The position numbers were made by a program, and so were the translations under genes. A stretch of DNA of 64,000 nucleotides from Hymenobacter jeollabukensis (lineage in GTDB: Bacteria > Bacteroidota > Bacteroidia > Cytophagales > Hymenobacteraceae), in assembly GCF_005771675.1 (NCBI RefSeq), contig NZ_VAJM01000017.1, positions 34,310 to 98,309 of the forward strand. Reading direction: 5' to 3'. The notes under the pieces were generated by a model. That model was given only the letters and a program-made list of their open reading frames with translations. It did no database searches and was not told where the DNA came from. Below are positions 53,603-63,870 of the stretch, piece after piece (the stretch's first letter is position 1; each line of letters begins with the position of its first letter).

Positions 53603-54919
53603 ATGGCGCAGAACGTGTTGGAGGAAGTATCGGCTTGTTTCACGGCTCCGGCCGTCAGCCAGGCCAGTGTGGTGGTGGGAGAGAGCGAAGCCGGGGTGCG
53701 TAAAGCCTTGCCCAAAGTGGTGCCCCTGGTGCTCAGCAGCCTGATTAAGCTCTCAGAGCAGGTCGGCGGCATCGATGTCGTCTGGCTCATGGCCCGCGAC
53801 GCGCACGAGGCCGGCACCCGCGCCGACGTGCTGGCCGCCCAGGCGCCCCGAGGGCAGGAGCTGATGAAGGCCCTGCTCACCGACCACTACAGCGGCCGTA
53901 TTGCCTCGGTGGCCTCCGAAAGTGGCATCCGCACCGAAGCCGTGGAAGGCCTGCTGGGGCTGGCGGCGCCCGTCATGCTCAGCGTGCTCGGCGAGCATGC
54001 TGCCACCGACCACCTCGATGCCCCGGCACTGGGCCGCTGGCTGCAAAGCCAGCGCAGCAGCGTAACCGGCCTGCTGCTGGCCGACGCGGCCACAAAGGCC
54101 CGTAACGGCCACGGCATTGAGCCTACCGTGGGAGCCCACCCGCACACGGCTCCCTTGCCCATGCAAGAGGAAACCGACCACCCGGACCGCCGGCTGCGGC
54201 AGTGGCTGCTGCCAGCATTGGTCATTTTCGCGGCAATAATCGTGGGCTACTGGCTGGGGCGCACGCCGCGCCCGGCCCCGGGCCCCGGCACAACTGCCCT
54301 TGCCACGGCCAGCCTGGTACCGACGACTACCGCTCCCGCACCGGCCAGCCGTGACGTAGCCGCTGCGGCCACCGGTCCCGATGCAGCCCCGGTGACGGCC
54401 ATCAGCGGGCGCTACGACGCGGGCACGGAGAATTATATCTACGACACCGGCCGGCCGGTGCGCCTGGCGCTGGTCGATGGCTCCACGCTGACGGTAGGGG
54501 CCAACTCCACCGAAAACAAGCTTTACAACTTCCTGGCCGACGCCACGCAGCAGGTCGACCCGGTGAACCGCACCAAGGGCTGGATCAACTTCGACCGCGT
54601 GTACTTCGATGCCCGTAAGGCCACGCTCACTGACGAGTCGACGGCGCAGCTGGGCAACGTGGCCAGCATCCTGAAAAGCTTCCCGACGGCGCACGTTAAA
54701 ATCGGCGGCTACACCGACAGCACCGGCTATTTCAAGGACAACCTGCGCCTGAGCGAACAGCGCGCCACGGCCGCCATGGCCGTGCTGGTGGATATGGGCA
54801 TTGCGGCCAATCGGGTGGAGGCCAAGGGCTACGGGCAGAAGCACAACGTGGCCAGCAACGAAACGCCGGTGGGCCGGGCGCTGAACCGGCGCATCAGCGT
54901 GCGGGTGACGCAGAAATAA
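53603..54919 (+). CDS. DUF937-OmpA fusion protein, paralogue 1
   Basis: The 438-residue product has no signal peptide. Residues 1-165 are a DUF937 (YidB-like) helical domain, with one membrane helix at about 205-222 (LLPALVIFAAIIVGYWLG). A Thr/Pro/Ala linker is followed by a periplasmic OmpA-like peptidoglycan-binding domain (INFDRVYFDARKATLT...GGYTDSTGYFKDNLRLSEQRA...GYGQKHNVASNETPVGRALNRRI). It would anchor a cytoplasmic DUF937 domain to the wall. It lies 89 bp before a paralogue of the same layout. Confidence 0.88.
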   Translation: MAQNVLEEVSACFTAPAVSQASVVVGESEAGVRKALPKVVPLVLSSLIKLSEQVGGIDVVWLMARDAHEAGTRADVLAAQAPRGQELMKALLTDHYSGRIASVASESGIRTEAVEGLLGLAAPVMLSVLGEHAATDHLDAPALGRWLQSQRSSVTGLLLADAATKARNGHGIEPTVGAHPHTAPLPMQEETDHPDRRLRQWLLPALVIFAAIIVGYWLGRTPRPAPGPGTTALATASLVPTTTAPAPASRDVAAAATGPDAAPVTAISGRYDAGTENYIYDTGRPVRLALVDGSTLTVGANSTENKLYNFLADATQQVDPVNRTKGWINFDRVYFDARKATLTDESTAQLGNVASILKSFPTAHVKIGGYTDSTGYFKDNLRLSEQRATAAMAVLVDMGIAANRVEAKGYGQKHNVASNETPVGRALNRRISVRVTQK

Positions 54920-55008
54920 GCGGAGCGGTGGGCAACCAAGCAGGCGAGGAATCGTTGAATTTTCACATTCGTTCTTTTCCTTTCACGCTTACCTAGCCCT
55001 CTAAAGCC

Positions 55009-56322
55009 ATGAGCCAAAACATCATTGACGTTGTGCGGAGTTATTTCTCCGATGGCGTAGTGCAACAGACCAGTACCGCGCTGGGCGAAGACGGCAGCCG
55101 CGTCCGCTCGGCGCTGATGGGCCTGGCCCCCCTGGTACTGGGTGGCCTGCTGCGCCGCACCGAGCAGCCCGGCGGCCCGGCCGAAGTGTTTGGCATGGCC
55201 CAGCAGGCCCACAGCAGCGGCCTGCTCGACAACGTGGGCAGCCTGCTCACCGGCGACGGGGGCGGCTGGTCCAGTCGTGGGCCGGAGTTGCTGCGCTCGG
55301 CTCTCGGAGCCCAGTATCAGCCCGCTACCGAAGCCATTGCCAGCGGCAGCGGTGTCAACAGCGGCATCGTGGGGCGGCTGGCGGGGCTGGTGGTGCCGGT
55401 GGTGCTGGGGCTGCTGGGCCGGCACGCGGCGCAGAACAACCTCGATGCCCACGGCCTTAGCGGCTGGCTGACCTCGCAACGCTCGTCGATTCTCGACGCG
55501 CTGCCGTTTGGGTTGGGCGGGCTGCTGGGGGGCCTGGGCGGTGCCGCTACCGCCGCCGGGGCCGGCATGGCCAATGCCGTGCGCGACACCGGCTACGCGG
55601 CCCGCAACGTGGCAGCTGAAACCGTGGCCCCCGTGGTGCGCGAAGGCCGCCCGTGGTGGCCCTGGCTGCTGCTGCTCCTGCTCGGGGCGGGCCTGCTGTA
55701 CTACCTCTTCGGGCGCAACAAGCACGAAGAGCCGGTCACGACCACCGAGACGACGACCACCGTGGATACGACCACCACGACGGCTGCGCCGGCCGTGGCG
55801 GCCACGCCCACCGGCCGCTACGACGAGGCCACCGGCAACTACATCTACGACACCGGCGCCAACACCGACGTGAAACTACCCGACGGTACGGTGCTGAACG
55901 TAGGCAGCAACTCGACGGAAGCCCGGCTGTTCAATTTCCTGAACGACGCCAGCATGACCGTCAGCGACGACAAAACCCAGGGCTGGCTGAGCCTCGACCG
56001 GGTGTATTTCGATACCGGCAAGTCTACCCTCACGACGGAGTCGCAGCAGCAGCTGAAAAATATTGCTGCTATTCTCAAAGCCTTCCCGAACGCGGCCATC
56101 AAGCTCGGCGGCTACACCGACAACAAAGGCAGCGCCGACGCCAACCTGACCCTGAGCGCCGACCGGGCCAACGCTGCCCGCAAGGCCGTTATGAACAACG
56201 GCATCGACGCGGGGCGCGTGGCGGCCGAAGGTTACGGCCAGGAGCACCCGCTGGCCACTAACGACACGCCCGAAGGCCGCGCCCAGAACCGCCGGGTAGA
56301 CGTGCGCGTAACGAAAAAGTAA
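55009..56322 (+). CDS. DUF937-OmpA fusion protein, paralogue 2
   Basis: The 437-residue product has the same domain order as its neighbour: DUF937 (1-170, NIIDVVRSYFSDGVVQQTSTALGEDGSRVRSALMGLAPLVLGGLL), a Gly-rich segment (GGLLGGLGGAATAAGAGMANAV), a membrane helix (WPWLLLLLLGAGLLYYLFG, about 224-240), a Thr-rich linker (a run of TTETTTTVDTTTTTA type) and OmpA (LDRVYFDTGKSTLTTESQQQL...GGYTDNKGSADANLTLSADRANAAR). Both share the pre-OmpA block GRYD-x5-NYIYDTG. The divergence in the N-terminal domain is larger than in the OmpA domain, suggesting an old duplication with different cytoplasmic partners. Confidence 0.9.
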   Translation: MSQNIIDVVRSYFSDGVVQQTSTALGEDGSRVRSALMGLAPLVLGGLLRRTEQPGGPAEVFGMAQQAHSSGLLDNVGSLLTGDGGGWSSRGPELLRSALGAQYQPATEAIASGSGVNSGIVGRLAGLVVPVVLGLLGRHAAQNNLDAHGLSGWLTSQRSSILDALPFGLGGLLGGLGGAATAAGAGMANAVRDTGYAARNVAAETVAPVVREGRPWWPWLLLLLLGAGLLYYLFGRNKHEEPVTTTETTTTVDTTTTTAAPAVAATPTGRYDEATGNYIYDTGANTDVKLPDGTVLNVGSNSTEARLFNFLNDASMTVSDDKTQGWLSLDRVYFDTGKSTLTTESQQQLKNIAAILKAFPNAAIKLGGYTDNKGSADANLTLSADRANAARKAVMNNGIDAGRVAAEGYGQEHPLATNDTPEGRAQNRRVDVRVTKK

Positions 56323-56357
56323 CCGTTTCAAGCCGCTTATTTCCGCCTGATTCACGC

Positions 56358-56393
56358 AGCGCCTGCCAGGGTATCAACCCCTCGGCAGGCGCT
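56358..56393 (+). terminator. intrinsic terminator after DUF937-OmpA pair
   Basis: A 10-bp stem (56358-56367 with 56384-56393, AGCGCCTGCC) is followed by GCTATTTTTG, 35 bases past the stop. Confidence 0.85.
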
Positions 56394-56572
56394 GCTATTT
56401 TTGAACAGGATCTGAACTGCCCGACCGCGCAGGCTTCCGCTGGCCGCCGCGCAATCGGAGCTGTAGATATATTTCTTGTCTCAACCTCGGTTTCGGAGAA
56501 GAAACTCTAACTCAACGGTGCCCTGCGCAGTTGCAACCTTTGCATTGCATCAACCATTCAAAACCCCTGAAA

Positions 56573-56605
56573 ACAGAAAAAGCGGCCCGAGAGCCGCTTT
56601 TCTGT
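56573..56605 (-). terminator. intrinsic terminator after nuoN
   Basis: Stem ACAGAAAAAGCGGC / GCCGCTTTTCTGT (56573-56586 with 56593-56605) has a one-base bulge and loop CCGAGA. On the minus strand the T-rich 3' side follows nuoN, whose stop is at 56622. Confidence 0.8.
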
Positions 56606-56621
56606 TTCTGCGAAGAAGCTG

Positions 56622-58061
56622 TTACTGCACGTTCAGCACGCCGTCGAGCAGGCCGGGCAGCACGCCCAGCAGCACCGTCAGGCCCATCAGCACCACCAGC
56701 ACCACCGACTGCAGTGCCGTGACGGGCACCGGAGCTTCGGCGCCTTCCACGGCCGGGCGCATGTACATGGCCATGATGGGGCGCAGGTAGTAGTAGATAC
56801 CAATAGCCGACATCACCACCGCAAACACGATCAGGCCGATGTAGCCTTCCTGGGCGGCGGCGTTGAACAGCTGGAACTTACCAAAGAAGCCCGCCGTCAG
56901 CGGAATGCCGGCCAACGACAGCATCGAAATCGTCATGGCCAGGGCCAGCAGCGGGTTGGTGCGGGCCAGGCCGTTGAGGCCCTCGTAGTCCTCGCGCTGG
57001 CGCTGGTTGTACACCAGCTGCAATACGCCGAAGGCCGCCACCGTGGCCAGCGAGTAGGCCAGCGAGTAGAAGAAGATGGCCGAGGCCGAGAGCATGCCGC
57101 TGCGCAGGGCCACCAGGGCCAGCAGCAGGTAGCCCGCGTGCGAGATGCTGGAGTAGGCCAACATGCGCTTCACGCTGGTCTGAGCCACGGCGCCCACGTT
57201 GCCGATGAGCAAAGTCAGCACCAGCATGGTGGTGAGCGTGGGCAGCCAGAACGGAATGGTGTCGCCGCCGAAGGCTACCACCAGCAGCTTGAAGAAACCG
57301 GCCACGCCGGCCGTTTTCACCACCGTGCTCATGAAGCCGGTAAAGATGGTGGGGGCACCCTCGTACACGTCGGGCGTCCAGAAGTGGAAGGGCGCGGCCG
57401 AAATCTTGAAGCCGATGCCGATGAGCATGAGCAGAATGCCCACGTACATCATCGGCGCCAGCGAGGCGTCGGCGGTGGGCAGGGCGCGGATGGCGGCGCC
57501 CATCTGGTTGAGGTCGAAGGTGCCGGTGGCGCCGTAGAGCAGGGCCACGCCGAAGAGCAGGATGCCGGTGGCAAACGAGCCCATCAGGAAGTACTTCAGG
57601 GCGGCTTCGTTGGAGCGCAGGTTGCTCTTATCGGAGCCGGCCAGCACGTACATGGCAATGCTCAGCGTCTCGATGCCCAGGAACAGAATCAGGATGTTGG
57701 TGTAGCTCACCATCATGATGGCGCCCACCAGCGAAAACAGCATCAGGCTGTAGAACTCGGCCAGGTTGGGGTTGTCGTCCTGCACGTACTTCTGCGAGAA
57801 GGGCAGCAGCAGCAGTGCCGTCAGCACGATGACGCCGGTGAAGACGCGGGCGTACTGATCGAAGTACAGCATGCCACGCAGGTAATCCCGTTGGGCAAGC
57901 TCGGTCACGAAGGCCGAGCTGTTGTCCACGTCGAAGATGTTGATGGCCAGCACGGCGGCCAGCACCAGCAGCACCAGCGGCAGAATCAGCCGGTTGGAGC
58001 GCAGGAAACCCAGGAACAGATTGGCCAGCCCGGAAACGGAAAGCAGAATAATCGAGAGCAT
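56622..58061 (-). CDS. nuoN: NADH-quinone oxidoreductase subunit N
   Basis: NuoN is one of three antiporter-like membrane subunits of complex I. The 479 residues form about 14 helices and contain the conserved Glu and Lys helices (FLGIETLSIAMYVLAGSDKSN, AAPFHFWTPDVYEGAPT, KRMLAYSSISHAGYLLLAL). The gene starts 12 bp after nuoM. It is the last gene of the local nuoK-L-M-N set. Confidence 0.95.
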   Translation of the reverse strand: MLSIILLSVSGLANLFLGFLRSNRLILPLVLLVLAAVLAINIFDVDNSSAFVTELAQRDYLRGMLYFDQYARVFTGVIVLTALLLLPFSQKYVQDDNPNLAEFYSLMLFSLVGAIMMVSYTNILILFLGIETLSIAMYVLAGSDKSNLRSNEAALKYFLMGSFATGILLFGVALLYGATGTFDLNQMGAAIRALPTADASLAPMMYVGILLMLIGIGFKISAAPFHFWTPDVYEGAPTIFTGFMSTVVKTAGVAGFFKLLVVAFGGDTIPFWLPTLTTMLVLTLLIGNVGAVAQTSVKRMLAYSSISHAGYLLLALVALRSGMLSASAIFFYSLAYSLATVAAFGVLQLVYNQRQREDYEGLNGLARTNPLLALAMTISMLSLAGIPLTAGFFGKFQLFNAAAQEGYIGLIVFAVVMSAIGIYYYLRPIMAMYMRPAVEGAEAPVPVTALQSVVLVVLMGLTVLLGVLPGLLDGVLNVQ

Positions 58062-58073
58062 GGGGCGGGAGGC

Positions 58074-59534
58074 TTAGCGGTTGATGAGCACCAGCAGCTT
58101 GTTCACGGCCGGCTCCGAAATGTGCATGAACGTGCCGGGGAACAGCCCAATCCAGAACACCATCAGCACCAGCGGCACCAGCACGGCCAGCTCGGCGCCC
58201 GTCAGGTCGCGGATGACGGCGCTGAACGAGGAATCCGGGCCCAGCATCACGCGCTGGAACATGCGCAGCAGGTACACCGCGCCGAACACGATGGTCAGGC
58301 CGGCCACGGCGCCCAGCCAGGGGTTGAACTGGTACACGCCCATCAGCAGCAGGAACTCGCCCACGAAACCGTTGGTGAGCGGCAGGGCCACGGTGCCGAG
58401 CAGAATCACGAGGAAGGTTACCGACAGCAGGGGCGTGGCGCGGGTCAGGCCGCCCAGCTCCGGAATCTGCCGGGTGCCGGTGCGCCGCTCGATGATGTCG
58501 GCAATGAAGAACATGCCGACCACGTTCACGCCGTGGGCCAGCATCTGAATCACGGTGCCCTGCAGGCCCACGGCCGTCAGGGAGAACATGCCGGCAATCA
58601 TCAGGCCCACGTGCGAGAGCGAGGAAAAGGCAATCAGGCGCTTCATGTCGCGCTGGCGGATGGCAATCAGCGCGCCGTAGATGATGCCCACCACGGCCAG
58701 CACCATCACGATGCCCACCCAGCGGCTGGCGCCCAGCGGCACCACCGGCAGCAGCCAGCGCAGGGTGCCGTAGATACCCATTTTCAGCATGATGCCCGAG
58801 AGCAGCATGGTGGCCGGCGCGGGCGCCTGCTCGTAGGTATCGGGCTGCCAGGAGTGCAGCGGAAACAGCGGCATCTTGATGGCGAAGGCCGCGAAGATGA
58901 GCAGGAACAGCCAGGACTGCTCCTGGGCGCTGAGCTGCAGGTTGTAGAAGGCCGCGAGGTCGGAACTGCGGGCGGCGCCGCTGGCCCCGGTCATGTAGTA
59001 GAGGTACACGAAGCCGGCCAGCATCAGCAGGGAGCCGACCACGGTATAGATGAAGAACTTCAGCGTGACCTGCACGCGCCGTTCCCCGCCCCACACGCCG
59101 GCCAGGAAGTAAATCGGAATCAGGGCCACTTCCCAGAAGAAGTAGAATACGAAGGCATCCAGGGCCACGAACACCCCGATCAGGCCCGACTGCATGAAGA
59201 GCACCAGCGCGTAGAACACCGAGGGATTCTCGTAGTCGTGGCGGAAGGAGGCCAGCAGAATCAGCGGCACCAGAAAGGCCGTGAGCAGCACCAGCAAGAG
59301 GCTCAGCCCGTCCATCCCGATGTGGAAGTGGATACCGGCCGAGGCCAGCCAGGCGTAGTCCAGCTCGAAGTGCGGCTGGGAGTAGTCGGTCTGGAACTGG
59401 AAGGCCGCGTAGATGGCCAGCACCAGCTCGACCAGCGAAGCGCCAAAGGCCAGCGCCCGCGCAGCACCACCGCGCACGAAGTGCAGCAGCAGGGCGGCGG
59501 CCACGGGCCAGATAAGCAGAAGGGCAGTCAGCAT
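58074..59534 (-). CDS. nuoM: NADH-quinone oxidoreductase subunit M
   Basis: From the ATG at 59532-59534 the product is 486 residues with about 14 helices. Markers include YFFWEVALIPIYFLAGVWGG (the conserved Glu of the proton channel), KMPLFPLHSWQPDTYEQAP, KRLIAFSSLSHVGLMIAG and NGFVGEFLLLMG. The frame extends ten codons upstream, but MLTALLLIWPVAAALLL is the typical start. Confidence 0.95.
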   Translation of the reverse strand: MLTALLLIWPVAAALLLHFVRGGAARALAFGASLVELVLAIYAAFQFQTDYSQPHFELDYAWLASAGIHFHIGMDGLSLLLVLLTAFLVPLILLASFRHDYENPSVFYALVLFMQSGLIGVFVALDAFVFYFFWEVALIPIYFLAGVWGGERRVQVTLKFFIYTVVGSLLMLAGFVYLYYMTGASGAARSSDLAAFYNLQLSAQEQSWLFLLIFAAFAIKMPLFPLHSWQPDTYEQAPAPATMLLSGIMLKMGIYGTLRWLLPVVPLGASRWVGIVMVLAVVGIIYGALIAIRQRDMKRLIAFSSLSHVGLMIAGMFSLTAVGLQGTVIQMLAHGVNVVGMFFIADIIERRTGTRQIPELGGLTRATPLLSVTFLVILLGTVALPLTNGFVGEFLLLMGVYQFNPWLGAVAGLTIVFGAVYLLRMFQRVMLGPDSSFSAVIRDLTGAELAVLVPLVLMVFWIGLFPGTFMHISEPAVNKLLVLINR

Positions 59535-59617
59535 TTTTTGTCGGGGAGTGGAGGCAAGGCTCAAAGCCGGGCCACCACTGTTTTAAGCTGCAAGTATCTT
59601 CTCGGGGTAAACAGCGG

Positions 59618-59647
59618 TGGTGCCACGACTTGGGAGTCGTGGCACCA
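59618..59647. terminator. hairpin between nuoL and nuoM
   Basis: A perfect 13-bp stem (59618-59630 with 59635-59647, TGGTGCCACGACT) with a TGGG loop lies just after the nuoL stop. Lacking a T tract, it is more likely an attenuator or mRNA stabiliser than a full terminator, since nuoM and nuoN lie downstream. Confidence 0.6.
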
Positions 59648-59655
59648 TTACCGTT

Positions 59656-61596
<1,941 letters not shown>

Positions 61597-61602
61597 TAGT
61601 GT

Positions 61603-61699
61603 AATGTGCTAATGTGATGGAATGTGCTGATGTGCTAATTCTTAGCGGAGCCGACCTCAGTGCATTAGCACCTCAGCACATTTCCACATTAGCACATTC
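61603..61699. repeat. long inverted repeat between nuoK and nuoL
   Basis: The arms 61603-61640 and 61664-61699 pair well with a 2-base indel. They repeat the word AATGTGCTAATGTG. The same word builds the inverted repeat at 63081-63197, the only case in the window where two gaps share a word. Confidence 0.78.
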
Positions 61700-61706
61700 A
61701 ACGCCA

Positions 61707-62039
61707 CTACCACTTAAGCCTGTCGAGCAGGTTGACGTCGGTGTTCTGGATGTTGCGGTAGATCATCACGATAATGCCCAGGCCGACGGCAACTTCGGCG
61801 GCGGCTACGGCCATGATGAAAAACACGAAGACCTGCCCGTTCGGATCGGCGCGGTAGGCCGAAAAGGCCGCGAGCAGGACGTTGACGGCGTTGAGCATCA
61901 GCTCCACGCACATAAAAATGATGATGGCATTGCGCCGGGTCAGCACTCCCAGAACGCCGATGCTGAAGAGGGCAGCGGCGAAGAACACGTAGTGTTGGAG
62001 CGGAACGGTGCGAATGACTTCCGGTATCGTCTGTTCCAT
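61707..62039 (-). CDS. nuoK: NADH-quinone oxidoreductase subunit K
   Basis: The 110 residues form three membrane helices with the two conserved Glu residues (MCVELMLNAVNVLL and AAAEVAVGLGIIVMIYR). It lies first in the local nuoK-L-M-N set; nuoJ is not upstream. Instead there is a 441-bp repeat-filled gap and a divergent sigma factor gene. Confidence 0.95.
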   Translation of the reverse strand: MEQTIPEVIRTVPLQHYVFFAAALFSIGVLGVLTRRNAIIIFMCVELMLNAVNVLLAAFSAYRADPNGQVFVFFIMAVAAAEVAVGLGIIVMIYRNIQNTDVNLLDRLKW

Positions 62040-62200
62040 TCAGGACGGGGTAACGGCGGAAAAAAGCCCACAACAAACTGGGGCCAATTAGCGGGCAAAG
62101 GTAGCCCGAAACTTGGGAAAACCACGCGCAAAACTGCCCTTATTGTCCGGCCGCCGCCGCGCCTTGCCGATGGCAAATGCCCAGACAACGGTTCGGGTGG

Positions 62201-62374
62201 CCGTCATTGCGAGGAGGCACGACGAAGCAATCTTTCCTCTCGCGGCACGACGGCCCAACTGGCAGGAACCGAAAACGGTACCACCTGAAACCGCAGATAC
62301 CCGTTGCGGGTGGTGCGGTTTGTACCGTTGTACTACTAGAGGAAGGATTGCTTCGGCTACGCCTCGCAATGACT
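62201..62374. repeat. REPIN-like repeat of the ATTGC type, copy B3
   Basis: The left unit is ATTGC (62206-62210) / GCAAT (62227-62231); the right unit is ATTGC (62347-62351) / GCAAT (62366-62370). The outer GTCATTGCGAGG is shared with B1 and B2. The loop holds inner inverted pairs AACGGTAC...GTACCGTT and AAACCGCA...TGCGGTTT. It occupies most of the 441-bp gap 62040-62480; nothing else is recognisable there. Confidence 0.8.
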
Positions 62375-62480
62375 GCCAGTGTTACCGCCGGCCGTGCCCG
62401 CAGCGTGGCCAGCTAGCCCGCCCGAAAATTTTCTATTCCCCGTAAAGTAATTTTCGGCGGCCGGCGTCTTCCCCTTCAGA

Positions 62481-63083
62481 ATGGAACAGGCCTTGATCAT
62501 ACCATCCACCAGCGCGGCCATGACCGAGCAAAACGACCGGCTGCAGCAGGCCGTGCGCGAGCAGCGCGGCAAGCTGCTCTCGTTCATCCGCCGCCGCATC
62601 CCCGACGAGGACGATGCCGAAGACGTGCTGCAGGACGTCTTCTACGAGCTGGTGCAAACCTACCGCCTCGTCAAGCCCGTGGAGCAGATGGCCGCCTGGC
62701 TGTTCCGCGTGGCTCGCAACAAAATCATCGACCGGTACCGCCGCCCCAAAGCCGCCTCCCTGGAGGAAGCCGCCGCCTACCACTCCGCCTCGGATTCCGA
62801 CGAGCCCCTGTTGCTGGCCGACATCCTGCCCGCGCCCGACGACTCCACCGAAACGGCCATGGCCCGCGAAACCATCATGGAGGCCATCCTCGATGCGCTG
62901 GAAGTACTGCCGCCCGCCCAGCGGGAGGTATTCGTCTGGCACGAGTTCGAGGGCAAGACCTTCAAGCAGATGGCCGAAGAAACCGGCGTGCCCCTCAAAA
63001 CCCTGATTTCGCGCAAACACTACGCCGTGCAGCAGCTCCGCGTGAAGCTCCAAGCCCTGTACGACGACCTTTTCCTCGATTAA
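62481..63083 (+). CDS. ECF-family RNA polymerase sigma factor
   Basis: The 200 residues contain sigma region 2 (SFIRRRIPDEDDAEDVLQDVFYELVQTYRLVKPVEQMAAWLFRVARNKIIDRYRR) and region 4 (LDALEVLPPAQREVFVWHEFEGKTFKQMAEETGVPLKTLISRKHYAVQQLR). No anti-sigma gene of known type lies beside it, but two small membrane proteins follow on the same strand and may regulate it. Start could instead be the ATG at 62520. Confidence 0.93.
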   Translation: MEQALIIPSTSAAMTEQNDRLQQAVREQRGKLLSFIRRRIPDEDDAEDVLQDVFYELVQTYRLVKPVEQMAAWLFRVARNKIIDRYRRPKAASLEEAAAYHSASDSDEPLLLADILPAPDDSTETAMARETIMEAILDALEVLPPAQREVFVWHEFEGKTFKQMAEETGVPLKTLISRKHYAVQQLRVKLQALYDDLFLD

Positions 63084-63197
63084 TGTGCTAATGTGATTGA
63101 ACGTGCTGAGGTGCTAAGGCACGGACGCACACAGAGGGGCAAACCTGCTCCTGAACTCAATCATTAGCACATCAGCACATTTCCCACAGTAGCACAT
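63081..63197. repeat. long inverted repeat after sigma factor gene
   Basis: The arms 63081-63117 and 63163-63197 pair with some mismatches and use the same word (AATGTGCTAATGTG) as the nuoK/nuoL repeat. It begins at the sigma factor stop codon. Confidence 0.75.
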
Positions 63198-63206
63198 TCC
63201 CTTCTC

Positions 63207-63596
63207 ATGGACCGCAAATTCTGGCTGCTCCGCGGCCTGCGCATCATACTCGCCGTGGCCTTTTTCGTCGCCCTGGCCGGCTTCGTCGTCATGTCGCTCT
63301 GGAACTGGCTGATGCCTTACCTGTTCCACCTGCCCACCGTTTCCTTTGCCCAGGCCCTGGGTCTGTTCATCCTCAGCAAGCTGCTGCTCGGGGGCTTCCG
63401 CGGCGGCGGCCCCGGCGCCGCCTGGAAAGCCAAAGCCCAGCAGCACTGGCGCCAGAAAATGGCCAGCCGCATGGAAGGCATGAGCGAGGAGCAGCGGGAG
63501 AAGTTCCGCCAGCGCATGCGCAACTGCGGCCCCTGGAGCCGCATGCCCGAGCAGCCCTTCGCCCGCCCCGCCGTTACGCCGCCCACCGCCGAGTAG
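63207..63596 (+). CDS. hypothetical membrane protein downstream of sigma factor
   Basis: The 129-residue product has two membrane helices (about 10-32 and 45-62) and a basic, glycine-rich loop between them and the C-terminal helix MEGMSEEQREKFRQRMRNCG. The EEQREKFRQRM pattern is like small stress-sensing helical proteins associated with ECF factors, so an anti-sigma-like or sensor role is possible. No conserved metal site is certain. Confidence 0.65.
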   Translation: MDRKFWLLRGLRIILAVAFFVALAGFVVMSLWNWLMPYLFHLPTVSFAQALGLFILSKLLLGGFRGGGPGAAWKAKAQQHWRQKMASRMEGMSEEQREKFRQRMRNCGPWSRMPEQPFARPAVTPPTAE

Positions 63597-63605
63597 TTCC
63601 GCATC

Positions 63606-63809
63606 ATGAAAGCCGCTACCGAGCGTAAGCTTATCCGCTGGCTGCACCTGTTGGCCAGTATCCCCATCCTGGGCTTCATCTACGGCCCCGTGGCCGAGAA
63701 GCCCGAAGCTGCCGCCGCTGTGCGCTGGGTGATTCTGCCCCTGGTGGCGCTGTCGGGGCTGTGGCTGTGGAAGGGACACCTGGTGCGTAAGTGGTGGCGG
63801 CTCCAGTGA
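63606..63809 (+). CDS. small hypothetical membrane protein
   Basis: The product is 67 residues with two short hydrophobic stretches (LLASIPILGFIYGPV and VRWVILPLVALSGLWLW) and a basic tail. It begins 10 bases after the previous gene and ends before a strong terminator, so it belongs to the same transcript as the sigma factor or its neighbour. No family recognised. Confidence 0.6.
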   Translation: MKAATERKLIRWLHLLASIPILGFIYGPVAEKPEAAAAVRWVILPLVALSGLWLWKGHLVRKWWRLQ

Positions 63810-63824
63810 CACGATAATATCCTG

Positions 63825-63870
63825 TAAAGCAAAAGCGGCTCCTGATGGTTCAGGAGCCGCTTTTGCTTTA
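63825..63870 (+). terminator. intrinsic terminator of the sigma factor cluster
   Basis: A perfect 21-bp stem (63825-63845 with 63850-63870) with a TGGT tetraloop follows the last small gene by 16 bases. The remaining 130 bp of the window show no gene. Confidence 0.9.
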
